Below, one piece after another: positions 1-8,715 of a stretch of 44,863 bases of DNA. The notes beneath the pieces are model-generated. The model was not told where the DNA came from. It saw only the letters and a program-made list of their open reading frames with translations, and searched no databases. Within the stretch, counting starts at the first letter, position 1; each line of letters opens with the position of its first letter. Origin of the DNA: RGIG5612 sp963589005 (GTDB lineage: Bacteria; Bacillota; Clostridia; Lachnospirales; Lachnospiraceae); NCBI GenBank assembly GCA_963589005.1, contig CAVAJR010000021.1, forward strand, positions 1 through 44,863, given 5' to 3'. The translations under genes were made by a program, and so were the position numbers.

Positions 1-29
1 CATATTAGAATTGCGAACATAAATAATAT

Positions 30-113
30 GTGCCGTGAACCTCGGCGTGCAGCCCACGTTCGAAAACGCCTTCGGTGATTGTTCTCTCACAGGGAGCTGC
101 GCCATCCCGGCAC
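30..113. repeat. 84-nt structured intergenic repeat, copy 1
   Basis: This is a GC-rich element that starts GTGCCGTGAACCTC and ends TCCCGGCAC. It folds as a long interrupted hairpin: GTGCCG pairs with CGGCAC, GGC with GCC and GCAGC with GCTGC, around a loop containing CGCCTTCGGTGATTG. Flanking A/T bases (26-29 with 114-117) extend the stem. Two further copies lie at the right edge of the window. Function is unknown; it could be a structured RNA, a REP-like DNA element or a decayed mobile unit. Confidence 0.8.
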
Positions 114-131
114 ATATATTTGTAATTTTGA

Positions 132-147
132 ATGTGCCGGGAATCTT
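132..147. repeat. Partial 5' end of the 84-nt repeat
   Basis: ATGTGCCGGGAATCTT matches the first bases of the 84-nt element (29-44, ATGTGCCGTGAACCTC) with a few substitutions. It begins about 103 bp after copy 1, close to the 106-bp spacing of the tandem copies at the right edge. It is probably a truncated second copy, but it is short enough to be coincidence. Confidence 0.35.
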
Positions 148-173
148 CAATTAAACAATGGGGAGTATACAAA

Positions 174-1562
174 ATGGAACGAAACAGACTGTATTATCAG
201 GATCCTTATATTCGGGAGTTTGATTCCGAAGTCATAGAGATGCAAGAGGAGAACGGCAGATATTTGGCCGTTCTTGCTGAGAGCGCATTTTATCCTGAGG
301 GTGGCGGTCAGCCGGCTGATCATGGAGTGTTGATCATAACGGGGGAGCAAAGAAATCTGGCTGAGTTTGATGCAGGTAGCATAAAGTCTGAGAGTACTGT
401 CACTGTGTGTGGAAATTCCTCCGGCTGCAATAGCAAATTGTCGTGTGATCGTATCAAACAGGACAAATCGTTAGATGATGAATTAAAAATCGACAAGTCA
501 GAAATTAATGGAGCAGTCGATGCAGAATATTTCGGGATAGAGAAAAAGAAAAATCAGAATTCTAAAATCATAAAAGTCACCGATGTGCAGGAAATCAATG
601 ACAAGGTTTGGCATACGATATCTGAACCATTACCTGTCGGAACGATGGTACACGGCAGAATCGATTGGAAAAGGAGATTCGATCACATGCAGCAGCACTC
701 CGGTGAGCATATTGTCAGCGGAATGATCTGCAGGAGATTTAACTGCGATAATGTGGGATTTCATCTGGGCGAGGATACAGTAACAATTGATTACAATGCG
801 CAGATCACATATGAGCAGATATGCGAAATAGAGCAGGCTGCTAATCAATATATCTGGGAGGACCATGAATTCGTTGAACTCTGGCCGACAGCCGATGAAC
901 TGGCAGACATTGATTACAGAAGTAAGAAAGAGCTAAACGGTACAGTCAGGATTACATCATTTCCGGGGGCAGATACATGCGCGTGCTGCGGCACTCATGT
1001 AAGGAGAAGTGGCGAGGTGGGTCTCGTCAAATTTATTTCCGCCAAGCCTTTCCATGACGGAACCAGACTAGAACTATATTGCGGCAAGCGTGCAATGGAT
1101 TTTCTCGCAATGAATTATGATTCTAATAAAGAGGTTGCAGTGCTTCTCAGCACAAAGGAAGAGAAAACGTCGCAGCTTGTTAAGAAGCTTATTGAGGAGA
1201 AACTGCAGCTGAAAAGCAATATGACAGCTCTTGAAGAGCGTTATCTTAAGCTGCGTGCGGACAGCGTCATTAGCCAGTCTGATGTACTTATTTTCGATGA
1301 CTGTTTAAATTCGGAGCAGGGACGCATCCTGGCTGATATGATCTCGGATAACTGCCAGGGGATTACAGCTGTTATGACCGGCACGGATGGCGCATATAGA
1401 TATTCAATAATCAACAAGAACGCTGATATCACAGCATTTGTCAAGTCAATGAATGCAGCCTTAGGCGGACGCGGCGGCGGAAGGAATGGATTTGCCCAGG
1501 GGTCGCTAAGTGCCGGTAGAAAACAGATAGAAGAGTTTTTTAAGCAGTTTGAAAGCAGATAA
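174..1562 (+). CDS. AlaX-type alanyl-tRNA editing protein (long form, DHHA1 domain)
   Basis: Predicted trans-editing hydrolase that removes wrongly attached Ser or Gly from tRNA(Ala), related to the editing and C-terminal parts of alanyl-tRNA synthetase. The N-terminal barrel carries the FYPEGGGQPADHG motif. The zinc site is visible as H175 and H179 (HSGEH) and C271/H275 (CCGTHV). A helical linker follows (about residues 320-375), then a DHHA1-like domain with a Gly-rich segment near the C terminus. Residues of about 62-130 form a hydrophilic, low-complexity insertion that is not expected in the family. I chose ATG 174 over the upstream in-frame ATG 132 because GGGGAG (160-165) sits 8 nt before it. 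The product is 462 aa. The gene stands alone and ends 6 nt before the convergent response regulator gene. Confidence 0.85.
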   Translation: MERNRLYYQDPYIREFDSEVIEMQEENGRYLAVLAESAFYPEGGGQPADHGVLIITGEQRNLAEFDAGSIKSESTVTVCGNSSGCNSKLSCDRIKQDKSLDDELKIDKSEINGAVDAEYFGIEKKKNQNSKIIKVTDVQEINDKVWHTISEPLPVGTMVHGRIDWKRRFDHMQQHSGEHIVSGMICRRFNCDNVGFHLGEDTVTIDYNAQITYEQICEIEQAANQYIWEDHEFVELWPTADELADIDYRSKKELNGTVRITSFPGADTCACCGTHVRRSGEVGLVKFISAKPFHDGTRLELYCGKRAMDFLAMNYDSNKEVAVLLSTKEEKTSQLVKKLIEEKLQLKSNMTALEERYLKLRADSVISQSDVLIFDDCLNSEQGRILADMISDNCQGITAVMTGTDGAYRYSIINKNADITAFVKSMNAALGGRGGGRNGFAQGSLSAGRKQIEEFFKQFESR

Positions 1563-1568
1563 TGTCAA

Positions 1569-2369
1569 TTAGAGATTCTCCTTATTTCGCAGAAATGCGG
1601 CTTCTTCCTGAGCCCAAGAGTAGTCACCCATATAGATTCCATGGAAGGTTACATCCTCGCCGGCGAGATATTGGTAGTAGTCACAATCAAATCTGTTAGG
1701 GTCAACCCGGTTCTCGCCGTAACGAGATTCAAGAATATCTATTAGCCCATAAGAATTCAACGTTTTACGCAGTCGGCTGAGTATCATACGAATATAATTT
1801 TTAGCCGATGTTTCTGGGGCTTCTTCAAGCAATTCATATGAGATTTTGCTGATTCCAACCCAGCTGCCTCTGTGATGTACGAGAAGGGCCAGAAGCTCCT
1901 TAGCACGTTTGCTGGCGAATGAAACTGGCACGTCATGCACGAATACCTCGAATTCAGAAAAGCAGCGAATGAATGGTCTTGTGTTTATTGATTTCTTACC
2001 AGCTTTATAGGTGCATACCCTCTGCAGAGCCCTTTTTATCTGTTCTGGATCATATGGCTTCAGAATATAATCAACGGCCTCAATGCGCCATGCCTCAAGG
2101 GAATATTGCGGATATGCAGTGATAAATATTATTTCTGGAGAATCGACATATGTCTCCAGTAATGCATTCGCAATGTTTATGCCAGAGATGATAGGCATCT
2201 CAATATCTAAAAAAACGACGTCAACCAGATTAGAGGTAAGAAACTCCATGGCCTTGCCTGACGAGGTAAAGGTCGTTAGCTGAATATCTTCATTTAGGTT
2301 TAATTCATCAATAATAGAGGAGAGCATCTCTACGGATGCGATCTCATCATCAACTATTGCCATTTTCAT
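1569..2369 (-). CDS. Response regulator with SARP/OmpR-like winged-helix output domain
   Basis: Cytoplasmic transcription factor of a two-component system, 266 aa. The receiver domain (about 1-120) has the acidic pair D7/D8, the phosphoacceptor D55 in FLDIEMP, a Thr in FITAYP and the conserved Lys in ILKPYD. The output domain (about 130-235) is a winged helix of the type in SARP and OmpR regulators (KRAKELLALLVHHRGSW, then an SRLRKTL recognition-helix region), not the LytTR domain usual for partners of LytS-like kinases. Its start overlaps the kinase 3' end by 20 nt, so translation is probably coupled. The likely target is the divergent SLH protein gene, which has phased TTTGTC repeats in its promoter region. 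The domain call is firm; the target is inferred. Confidence 0.85.
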   Translation of the reverse strand: MKMAIVDDEIASVEMLSSIIDELNLNEDIQLTTFTSSGKAMEFLTSNLVDVVFLDIEMPIISGINIANALLETYVDSPEIIFITAYPQYSLEAWRIEAVDYILKPYDPEQIKRALQRVCTYKAGKKSINTRPFIRCFSEFEVFVHDVPVSFASKRAKELLALLVHHRGSWVGISKISYELLEEAPETSAKNYIRMILSRLRKTLNSYGLIDILESRYGENRVDPNRFDCDYYQYLAGEDVTFHGIYMGDYSWAQEEAAFLRNKENL

Positions 2370-4215
2370 TTAAATATTTCCCTTCTGCAAAAATTATTTC
2401 TACATTGGTGCCTTGTTCTGCACCTGGATGTATTTCGATTGTTGCACCAAGAATAGTATGCAAACGCTCCTGTATGTTGTTCAGGCTCCTAATATGTGCG
2501 GTCTCTGGATTAAACGGAGCACCTGTATCATTACTTACAAGAATATGGATAAAGGAAGCATCCTTCCATGTTTTTAAAAGTATGGTTCCGCCAGTCAGGC
2601 TATTGCGAGCACCGTATTTGACAGCATTTTCGACTATTGGTTGAACTGTAAGGGGTGGAATATCAAAATCTTTATATTCAATGTCGGTCTCGTAATTAAG
2701 CATTTCTTTAAAGCGTGCCATCTGTATATACATGAAATTATCAATATGTTCCAATTCCTTCGAAAATGGAATCGTATCTGTGTAATTCATAAAGTCAATA
2801 TTGTGACGCAAATAATTCGAAAACCGTACAATTAACTTTGAAGCTTGATCAGGGTTAGTCTTGCAGAGATTTTGAATTGTAAGAAGCGTGTTGTATAAAA
2901 AGTGCGGTTGAATCTGGCTAGCTAGATAGGCACTCTGCGTTTTTGCAATGAGTTTCTCAGTTTTAAGTAGCTCTTCAACTTTGGCAAGCTGGAATTGCTT
3001 GTATTTGCTATACTTATAGAAACAGTATACAAGGTAGATTCCTATTGTACCTGGTAGTATGTAGAATAGGTCAGACCATATCATTATATTCCATTGCATT
3101 ATATTAATTACCAATGCACATATTATCAGCAGCAATAAGCAGGAGAGCAGGATATTGCACTCCTTATAGTGTATGATAGTTTTATAGATCGTATATATCC
3201 AGATGGCAATACCTGTTATGCAGAAAATAAAACCCAGTATGTATAATATGCTTACAGCAATGAAGCACTCGGCAATTATCAGAAATATCCAGGAAATACC
3301 GGTAAACATAATCTCAATTTTACATATCTGCTTAAGTTTATTAGAACGATGTTCCAGGAAGAATATCCTGTAGGTCATGCATAGAAGAAACATTTCCAAG
3401 GTTAATACAATAGGATAGATGCTGCTCATTGGGAGAAAGGTCGTAAGTTTGTCATCGACTCCGAGCGTCCAGCATATATTGAAAATATATGTAATGGTCA
3501 GCATGAATCCAAATCCAAATATTGGTTGGATCTTCTTATCTGCAGATGAAGAAAAAAAGATTAGGAACATAGCAAAGACTACAAAAAATATTGCAATCAA
3601 TATAAGCGAGAAGTTTTTGAATGTATCGCTGATGGTCATCGGCGTGCGCACATATCCAAACATAGGAACAACATTAAGTCCATGAACTCCCCCAGTTATT
3701 TCAATCGCTATTTCTACCGTACCAACGGCATTCACAGTGTACAATTGATGCGAATTAGGCGTAGGTAACATTTTATGCTGAGCTTTGCCATTTATGAAGA
3801 TGTTATAATCGGCGGAGAGATTGAAAAAATAAATACAAATATTGTTCTCACCTCTGTCAGGAACGTTGTTGATTACTGTTAGGTATGTTCCTCTGCCAGA
3901 CGAGGATGTGCTGCCGAACTTATTGAAAGTGAAGTTACAAGGAATCTTGAGTAAAACTGGAACTGTTTCAGATGTACGAGAACTGTCACCAGAGTAGAGA
4001 AATTCATCAGGATAATATTCCCAGACACCGGAGAGATCTATGGTAAATAGTTGCTCTGGATTATCTGGGATGCTAAATGAAGTCTCACTCTTATCGGCAA
4101 TTGATAAAAGATAGGCATTCTGTATGACGGCAAAAAGCAATATGCAGCAAATACATATTGTCAGAATGGCAGTGATAATTATAACCTTGGTTGTCAGAGA
4201 TTTTTTCGATATCAT
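2350..4215 (-). CDS. LytS-like sensor histidine kinase with 7TM (7TMR-DISM-like) sensor
   Basis: Membrane sensor kinase of 621 aa. There is one N-terminal membrane segment (about 10-33), then an extracellular beta-rich region (about 40-205) resembling the jelly-roll ligand-binding part of 7TMR-DISM receptors. A block of about seven hydrophobic helices (about 210-410) and a short coiled coil follow. The kinase core is of the His_kinase/HATPase family: phosphoacceptor H438 in QPHFLYN, and an ATP-binding N box PIVENAVKYGA. The G-box region is short, as in LytS relatives. I chose ATG 4215 over 4239 because AAGGAG lies 7 nt upstream of it. The ligand is unknown; a carbohydrate or wall fragment is plausible given the secreted protein next door. 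Confidence 0.87.
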   Translation of the reverse strand: MISKKSLTTKVIIITAILTICICCILLFAVIQNAYLLSIADKSETSFSIPDNPEQLFTIDLSGVWEYYPDEFLYSGDSSRTSETVPVLLKIPCNFTFNKFGSTSSSGRGTYLTVINNVPDRGENNICIYFFNLSADYNIFINGKAQHKMLPTPNSHQLYTVNAVGTVEIAIEITGGVHGLNVVPMFGYVRTPMTISDTFKNFSLILIAIFFVVFAMFLIFFSSSADKKIQPIFGFGFMLTITYIFNICWTLGVDDKLTTFLPMSSIYPIVLTLEMFLLCMTYRIFFLEHRSNKLKQICKIEIMFTGISWIFLIIAECFIAVSILYILGFIFCITGIAIWIYTIYKTIIHYKECNILLSCLLLLIICALVINIMQWNIMIWSDLFYILPGTIGIYLVYCFYKYSKYKQFQLAKVEELLKTEKLIAKTQSAYLASQIQPHFLYNTLLTIQNLCKTNPDQASKLIVRFSNYLRHNIDFMNYTDTIPFSKELEHIDNFMYIQMARFKEMLNYETDIEYKDFDIPPLTVQPIVENAVKYGARNSLTGGTILLKTWKDASFIHILVSNDTGAPFNPETAHIRSLNNIQERLHTILGATIEIHPGAEQGTNVEIIFAEGKYLNENGNS

Positions 4216-4360
4216 TAGGTTCTCCTTAAAGGATGGCATCTTGTATTACCTTTATACAATAGAATGAAAAGAGTGACAATACCGCACAATATAAAAACTC
4301 ATGGGCAGATATCACCCATTATGATATGAAAAATATTTAATACTTGATTGAAGTTGCGGT

Positions 4361-4385
4361 TTTGTCACACTTTGTCTCTTATAAT
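4361..4385 (+). promoter_or_regulatory. Promoter with phased TTTGTC direct repeats (candidate response-regulator site)
   Basis: A consensus -10 TATAAT lies at 4380-4385, about 70 nt before the start codon of the SLH protein gene. The position 17 bp upstream has no good -35 hexamer. Instead, TTTGTC occurs at 4361-4366 and 4371-4376, exactly one helical turn apart, with further TTG trinucleotides at 4344 and 4354. Direct repeats over the -35 region are typical of SARP/OmpR-type activator sites, and the adjacent regulator has such a domain. The assignment is inferred. Confidence 0.45.
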
Positions 4386-4453
4386 AGAGATGTAATGAAA
4401 GGGGGCATTTGAGGTTGGTTCTATCAAATGTTCAAAAAACAAAGGAGGAGACT

Positions 4454-6850
4454 ATGAAAAAAGTTTTAGCAGTTTTATTATCAGCTGTGATGGTATTGTC
4501 AATGGCATTTATCAGCATGGCAGGAGAAGCACAGGAAAACTATACTCAGTCGAAGGCATTTTCTGGAGAGATGAGTTTTGGAAATGTTTCCGCAGTTGCT
4601 TATACTAATGACGACTACTCTGAGTTCTATCTGACATTTAGCGCATTTGACTCTGATCAGGTTCTGGAAGGAACAATTGAGGATGGCGTTGTAACAGTTA
4701 CTTATGATGCAACAGGCTTTTTTACAGGAGATGCTCAGGCACTGTGGGATAGTGCGATGGCAGATGAGACACCATGGGGACCTATAGGCTCAGAAATTGT
4801 TGAAGATGTTGAGACTGAAGAAACAACAGAGGCCAAAGAGTTTGTTTCACCAGGCAACAGAAATGATGTTCTGGCAGTGACATCACCGGCAGCAGAGAAG
4901 GTTGACAAGAATACACAGACCAGATTGATCGTTACCACTGATGCAGAAGTTGATGACATGAATAGTTTTCTGATGATGCTCTTATGGGCAAATGATTTGG
5001 ATATCGATGGAATTATTTATTCTTCATCATTTGTCCATTTTAATGGTGATGGACAAGGTACAACACAGGGCGAGATAAATACTCATGTCAAGAATGAGGC
5101 CCAGACAACATTTAACGAGGATCCTCTGACACAGACGGAATTTAGACCAATGGATCTGGATTGGTTTGAAGAGGTAATTACAGAGGATTATGCTGCAGAT
5201 TATGAATACTTAATTCAGAACGATCCTAATTATCCTACGCCGGAGGAATTATTAGATGTAGTTCGTGTTGGTAATATTGAATTCGAAGGCGATGTGAGAT
5301 TTGATACAGAGGGTTCGGATCTTATCAAGGAATGCATACTTGATGACGATGAGAGAACGCTTTATATTTCTAACTGGGGTGGCCCTAATACTTTGGTAAG
5401 AGCATTGCTTTCAATAGCGGAGGACTACCAGGACACTGATGAATGGGCAGAGATCCAGACTAAGGTTGTCAACAAAATCAGAGTTCTCGGAACACATCAG
5501 GATTATAGCTGGGGTGATAATAATATCGAAGAACTGTATCCTGGCATTATTCAGATAGGAGGATCGGGCTTATCTCTCGGATATTTCCGTACATTTGAAG
5601 GACCTATCCAGTTACGTGATTATTTCAAGGCTCCATGGCTTACGGCTAATCTGAAATTTGACCATGGCAAGATCATGGAACACATGTATCTTATGGGTGA
5701 TGGTCAGACACTTGAAGGAGAAGAAGATGTATATCAGTATGGCTGGGTTACATATATCGACTGGGGTACAGATGTTAATTTGGTTGGTATGCCTAGATAT
5801 GATTTCGAGCAGTATGATTGGCTGGCAGTAACTGACGCTCCTGGCTGGATTATTTTTACTCCAGTAGGTCTCAGAGGACTTGAAGATGGAAACCTGGGCA
5901 GTTGGGCAGGCAGAATTAGGGTAAATGGAGAAGCTCAGAATAAAGCGGGTTCTTATGATGAATATAATTACTACGAAGGTAAGATATCATCAAGTTTCAG
6001 CGCTGTTCGCTTCCAGGAGGATCTGATGCAGGATTGGGCAGCAAGAGCGGAATGGACAGTAAATAGCTATGAAAACTGTAACCACGCTCCTGTGGTAAGT
6101 GCGCAGGCACTTGACATTTATGCAGATGCTGGAGATATAGTTAATTTAGATGGTATTGTATCTGACCCTGATGGTGATGAATTAAGCACCAAATGGTGGG
6201 TGTATGAAGAAGCCAGTGAATATTCTGGAGAATGCACAGGACTAGAAGTATGGAATGAGAATGCTGTATCTACAAAATTTACGGTACCTACTGATGCAAA
6301 ACATGGTGATTATTTTACAATCGTTCTTGAAGTTCAGGATGATGCAGAAAAGGCAATGACACGTTACGCAGAAGTTTTAGTTCACATTGAAGCAGTAGAA
6401 AGAGAAAATCCATTTAGCGATTTAAGCGAGACAGAGACATATTATAGCAATGTTCTGGATTGCTACGAAGCAGGTCTTTTAACAGTTGGCGAGGATGGAT
6501 TGTTCAATCCTGAAGGAACTGTATCTTATGGGGAAGCACTTGATCTTATTAATGCTCAGGCTGGCAGTGATGTAGCAATATCAGAAGAATTCTCAGCTGA
6601 TGAACCAATTACAAGGGGTGAGTTGGCAGTGATACTTGCAACAGCTCAGAACATCGGACAGACATTTGGTGCGGCTACATTCAATGATGTGCCGGAAGGT
6701 TCGAAATATTATACAGCAGTTACTAATATCAGTTCACGTAGTTATGTAACTCCTGACGAGAATGGCAACTACAGACCAGATGATGCAGTAACAAGGGCAG
6801 AATTCTATAATATAATTTATAAGGCATTTGTTGCAGAACTGCACGGATGA
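4454..6850 (+). CDS. Secreted nucleoside-hydrolase-like (DUF1593/Sde182) protein with SLH domains
   Basis: Surface protein of 798 aa. It has a clear signal peptide (MKKVLAVLLSAVMVLSMAF, cut near AMAG/ISMAG-type residues). From about residue 150 comes a domain of the cellulose-binding Sde182 family with a nucleoside-hydrolase-like fold; the Asp-rich metal motif is TTDAEVDDMNSFLMMLLWA. An immunoglobulin-like Sde182 C-terminal domain follows (about 545-655, VVSAQALDIYADAGDIVNLDG). The C terminus has S-layer homology repeats (about 660-798, one with ITRGELAVILA and another with VTRAEFYNIIYKAF). This places it on the cell wall, probably acting on plant or host glycans; substrate and even activity are unproven. 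ATG 4454 has AAAGGAGG 6 nt upstream, so the longer in-frame ORF from 4409 is rejected. It is divergent from the two-component genes. Confidence 0.85.
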   Translation: MKKVLAVLLSAVMVLSMAFISMAGEAQENYTQSKAFSGEMSFGNVSAVAYTNDDYSEFYLTFSAFDSDQVLEGTIEDGVVTVTYDATGFFTGDAQALWDSAMADETPWGPIGSEIVEDVETEETTEAKEFVSPGNRNDVLAVTSPAAEKVDKNTQTRLIVTTDAEVDDMNSFLMMLLWANDLDIDGIIYSSSFVHFNGDGQGTTQGEINTHVKNEAQTTFNEDPLTQTEFRPMDLDWFEEVITEDYAADYEYLIQNDPNYPTPEELLDVVRVGNIEFEGDVRFDTEGSDLIKECILDDDERTLYISNWGGPNTLVRALLSIAEDYQDTDEWAEIQTKVVNKIRVLGTHQDYSWGDNNIEELYPGIIQIGGSGLSLGYFRTFEGPIQLRDYFKAPWLTANLKFDHGKIMEHMYLMGDGQTLEGEEDVYQYGWVTYIDWGTDVNLVGMPRYDFEQYDWLAVTDAPGWIIFTPVGLRGLEDGNLGSWAGRIRVNGEAQNKAGSYDEYNYYEGKISSSFSAVRFQEDLMQDWAARAEWTVNSYENCNHAPVVSAQALDIYADAGDIVNLDGIVSDPDGDELSTKWWVYEEASEYSGECTGLEVWNENAVSTKFTVPTDAKHGDYFTIVLEVQDDAEKAMTRYAEVLVHIEAVERENPFSDLSETETYYSNVLDCYEAGLLTVGEDGLFNPEGTVSYGEALDLINAQAGSDVAISEEFSADEPITRGELAVILATAQNIGQTFGAATFNDVPEGSKYYTAVTNISSRSYVTPDENGNYRPDDAVTRAEFYNIIYKAFVAELHG

Positions 6851-6901
6851 TAAGGTCTCTGTCTATTGCAGTGAGAAAAAAGTAAAATATCGGTTAAATG
6901 G

Positions 6902-6941
6902 TGGTGTGACCTCGGAAACGTGGCTACACCATCAATTTTTA
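6902..6941 (+). terminator. Probable rho-independent terminator of the SLH protein gene
   Basis: TGGTGT (6902-6907) pairs with ACACCA (6926-6931), and a T-rich stretch (6935-6940) follows. The loop is long (18 nt), so the structure is weaker than a textbook terminator. A second hairpin, CCTCTGA (6990-6996) with TCAGAGG (7013-7019), lies further on in the 313-bp gap before glyA. It has no T-run on the plus strand. I recognise no riboswitch in this gap. Confidence 0.45.
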
Positions 6942-7163
6942 TAAGCAGGAAAGAAAATCACATGATTGCCTATTGTAATTTTACAAGAGCCTCTGACAGA
7001 TTTTAATATCTATCAGAGGTAAGTACATTTACATACAATCTTTGATTTATTAAATATTTGTATAAATACCAGAATCTGTGATATAAAATAGACGAAGATC
7101 AAATCATATCCCAAATGGCGTATGTCGGAGGGAGATATTCATATGTCAGAAAGGAAATAATCT

Positions 7164-8417
7164 ATGTATTCATATCAGACACTTTATGCACAGGATCCTG
7201 AGGTTGCACTGGCAATTAACGGAGAAAAAGAGCGTGAGCAGTCACATCTTGAACTGATTGCGTCAGAAAATTTTGTAAGCCCTGCAGTAATGGCTGCAAT
7301 GGGCAGCTGCTTTACCAATAAGTATGCAGAAGGATATCCTGGCAAACGTTATTATGGCGGATGCGAATATGCGGATATTGTTGAGGATCTCGCAAGAGAA
7401 CGCGCCAAGGAATTATTCCAATGTGAATATGTAAATGTTCAGCCACATGCAGGTGCCCAGGCCAATACCGCAGTTCAGATATCAGTACTTAAACCGGGCG
7501 ATACGATGCTGGGAATGGATCTAAACAGCGGCGGACATTTAAGCCATGGCAGTAAGGTTAATATATCAGGTATCTTATATAATATCGCTTCATATGGCGT
7601 AGAAGAAGATGGGTATATAGATTATGACCACGTACTTAAGATTGCTAAGGAGAGCAGACCTAAGCTTATTATTGCAGGCGCCAGCGCTTACCCAAGAGCT
7701 ATTGACTTCAAGAAATTCAGAGAAATTGCAGATGAAGTCGGTGCAATTCTTATGGCAGATATTGCACATATCTCAGGTCTTGTATGCGCCGGAGAACACA
7801 TGAGTCCGATTCCTTATGCACATGTTACAACCAGCACGACACACAAAACCTTGAGAGGACCTCGTGGCGGCATGATCATGTCAAGCCAGGCGGTAGCAGA
7901 TGAACTCAAGCTTAACAGATCAGTATTCCCGGGCATCCAGGGCGGTCCTTTGATGCATGTTATTGCAGCTAAGGCAGTATGCTATAAGGAAGCACTTCAA
8001 CCGGAATTTAAGACATACGCTAAGCAGATCAAGGCAAATGCTTCTGCACTGTCGAAGGCTATGATGGACAGAGGATTTACTATATTCTCAAATGGCACAG
8101 ACAATCATCTGATCTTAGTTGACCTTCGTCCGATCGGTGTAACAGGCAAGGATGCAGAAACCAACCTTGATGCGGCAGGAATTACATGTAATAAGAATGC
8201 AATCCCTAATGATACGTCATCTAAGGTAGTTACTGGAGGCATCCGTCTCGGAACAGCAGCCCTTACTACCCGCGGCATGAACGAACAGGACATGGAGACT
8301 GTAGCAGAGGCTATCAAGCTGGTTCTTATAGATAAAACACCTGCAGCCGTAGAAGCAGCATCAGGCATGGTTAAGAAGCTGGTAGAAGCACATCCACTGT
8401 ACCAGGACATGTTATAA
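7164..8417 (+). CDS. glyA: Serine hydroxymethyltransferase
   Basis: PLP enzyme that interconverts serine and glycine while forming 5,10-methylene-tetrahydrofolate, a one-carbon source for purine and thymidylate synthesis. The 417-aa length is normal for bacterial GlyA. Family blocks are clear: ASENFVSPAVMAAMGS, NKYAEGYPGKRYYGG, an HISGLV segment, and the PLP lysine K228 in TTSTTHKTLRGPRGG. The start ATG has AAAGGA about 10 nt upstream. It is followed by a structured terminator-like repeat and then, on the other strand, by purC, which also depends indirectly on folate metabolism. Very confident. Confidence 0.97.
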   Translation: MYSYQTLYAQDPEVALAINGEKEREQSHLELIASENFVSPAVMAAMGSCFTNKYAEGYPGKRYYGGCEYADIVEDLARERAKELFQCEYVNVQPHAGAQANTAVQISVLKPGDTMLGMDLNSGGHLSHGSKVNISGILYNIASYGVEEDGYIDYDHVLKIAKESRPKLIIAGASAYPRAIDFKKFREIADEVGAILMADIAHISGLVCAGEHMSPIPYAHVTTSTTHKTLRGPRGGMIMSSQAVADELKLNRSVFPGIQGGPLMHVIAAKAVCYKEALQPEFKTYAKQIKANASALSKAMMDRGFTIFSNGTDNHLILVDLRPIGVTGKDAETNLDAAGITCNKNAIPNDTSSKVVTGGIRLGTAALTTRGMNEQDMETVAEAIKLVLIDKTPAAVEAASGMVKKLVEAHPLYQDML

Positions 8418-8427
8418 AAGTCCCGGA

Positions 8428-8549
8428 CAGCGGCTGCACGGCGGAGCAAGTATACTTGCGCAGACGGGCAGACATTGGACGGGCAAGACGACATGAGCAG
8501 GGAGAGCGACAGCTCGGAGTGCGAATGCCGTCGGGATTGCGAGAGCACG
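8428..8549. repeat. 122-bp GC-rich intergenic repeat, copy A
   Basis: First of two head-to-tail copies (second 8594-8715) that align without gaps and differ at about five positions. It contains the palindrome GCAAGTATACTTGC and the run GAGCAGGGAGAGCGACAG. Long shadow reading frames cross it on the minus strand, but composition is unlike the neighbouring genes and no start with a binding site supports coding. Possible small repeat family of the genome; function unknown. Confidence 0.85.
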
Positions 8550-8573
8550 AAGTGCGAAGCAATCCACTTTTAT
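8534..8573 (+). terminator. glyA: Terminator-like nested hairpin downstream of glyA
   Basis: GGATTGC (8534-8540) pairs with GCAATCC (8559-8565); inside it GCAC pairs with GTGC around a GAA loop. The tail ACTTTTAT is T-rich. It overlaps the end of the 122-bp repeat copy A, so the repeat itself appears to carry the glyA terminator. Confidence 0.55.
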
Positions 8574-8593
8574 AAAAAGAAAAAGAAATAGGC

Positions 8594-8715
8594 CAGCGGC
8601 TGCACGGCGGAGCAAGTTTACTTGCGCAGACGAGCAGACATTGGACGGGCTAGACGACATGAGCAGGGAGAGCGACAGCTCGGAGTGCGAATGTCGACGG
8701 GATTGCGAGAGCACG
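8594..8715. repeat. 122-bp GC-rich intergenic repeat, copy B
   Basis: Second copy, offset 166 bp from copy A. Identity is high up to GATTGCGAGAGCACG. There, the closing arm of the terminal hairpin (GCAATCC) present after copy A is missing, and the sequence runs straight into the left arm of the 178-bp palindrome. This looks like one repeat interrupted by, or fused to, another element. Confidence 0.85.
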
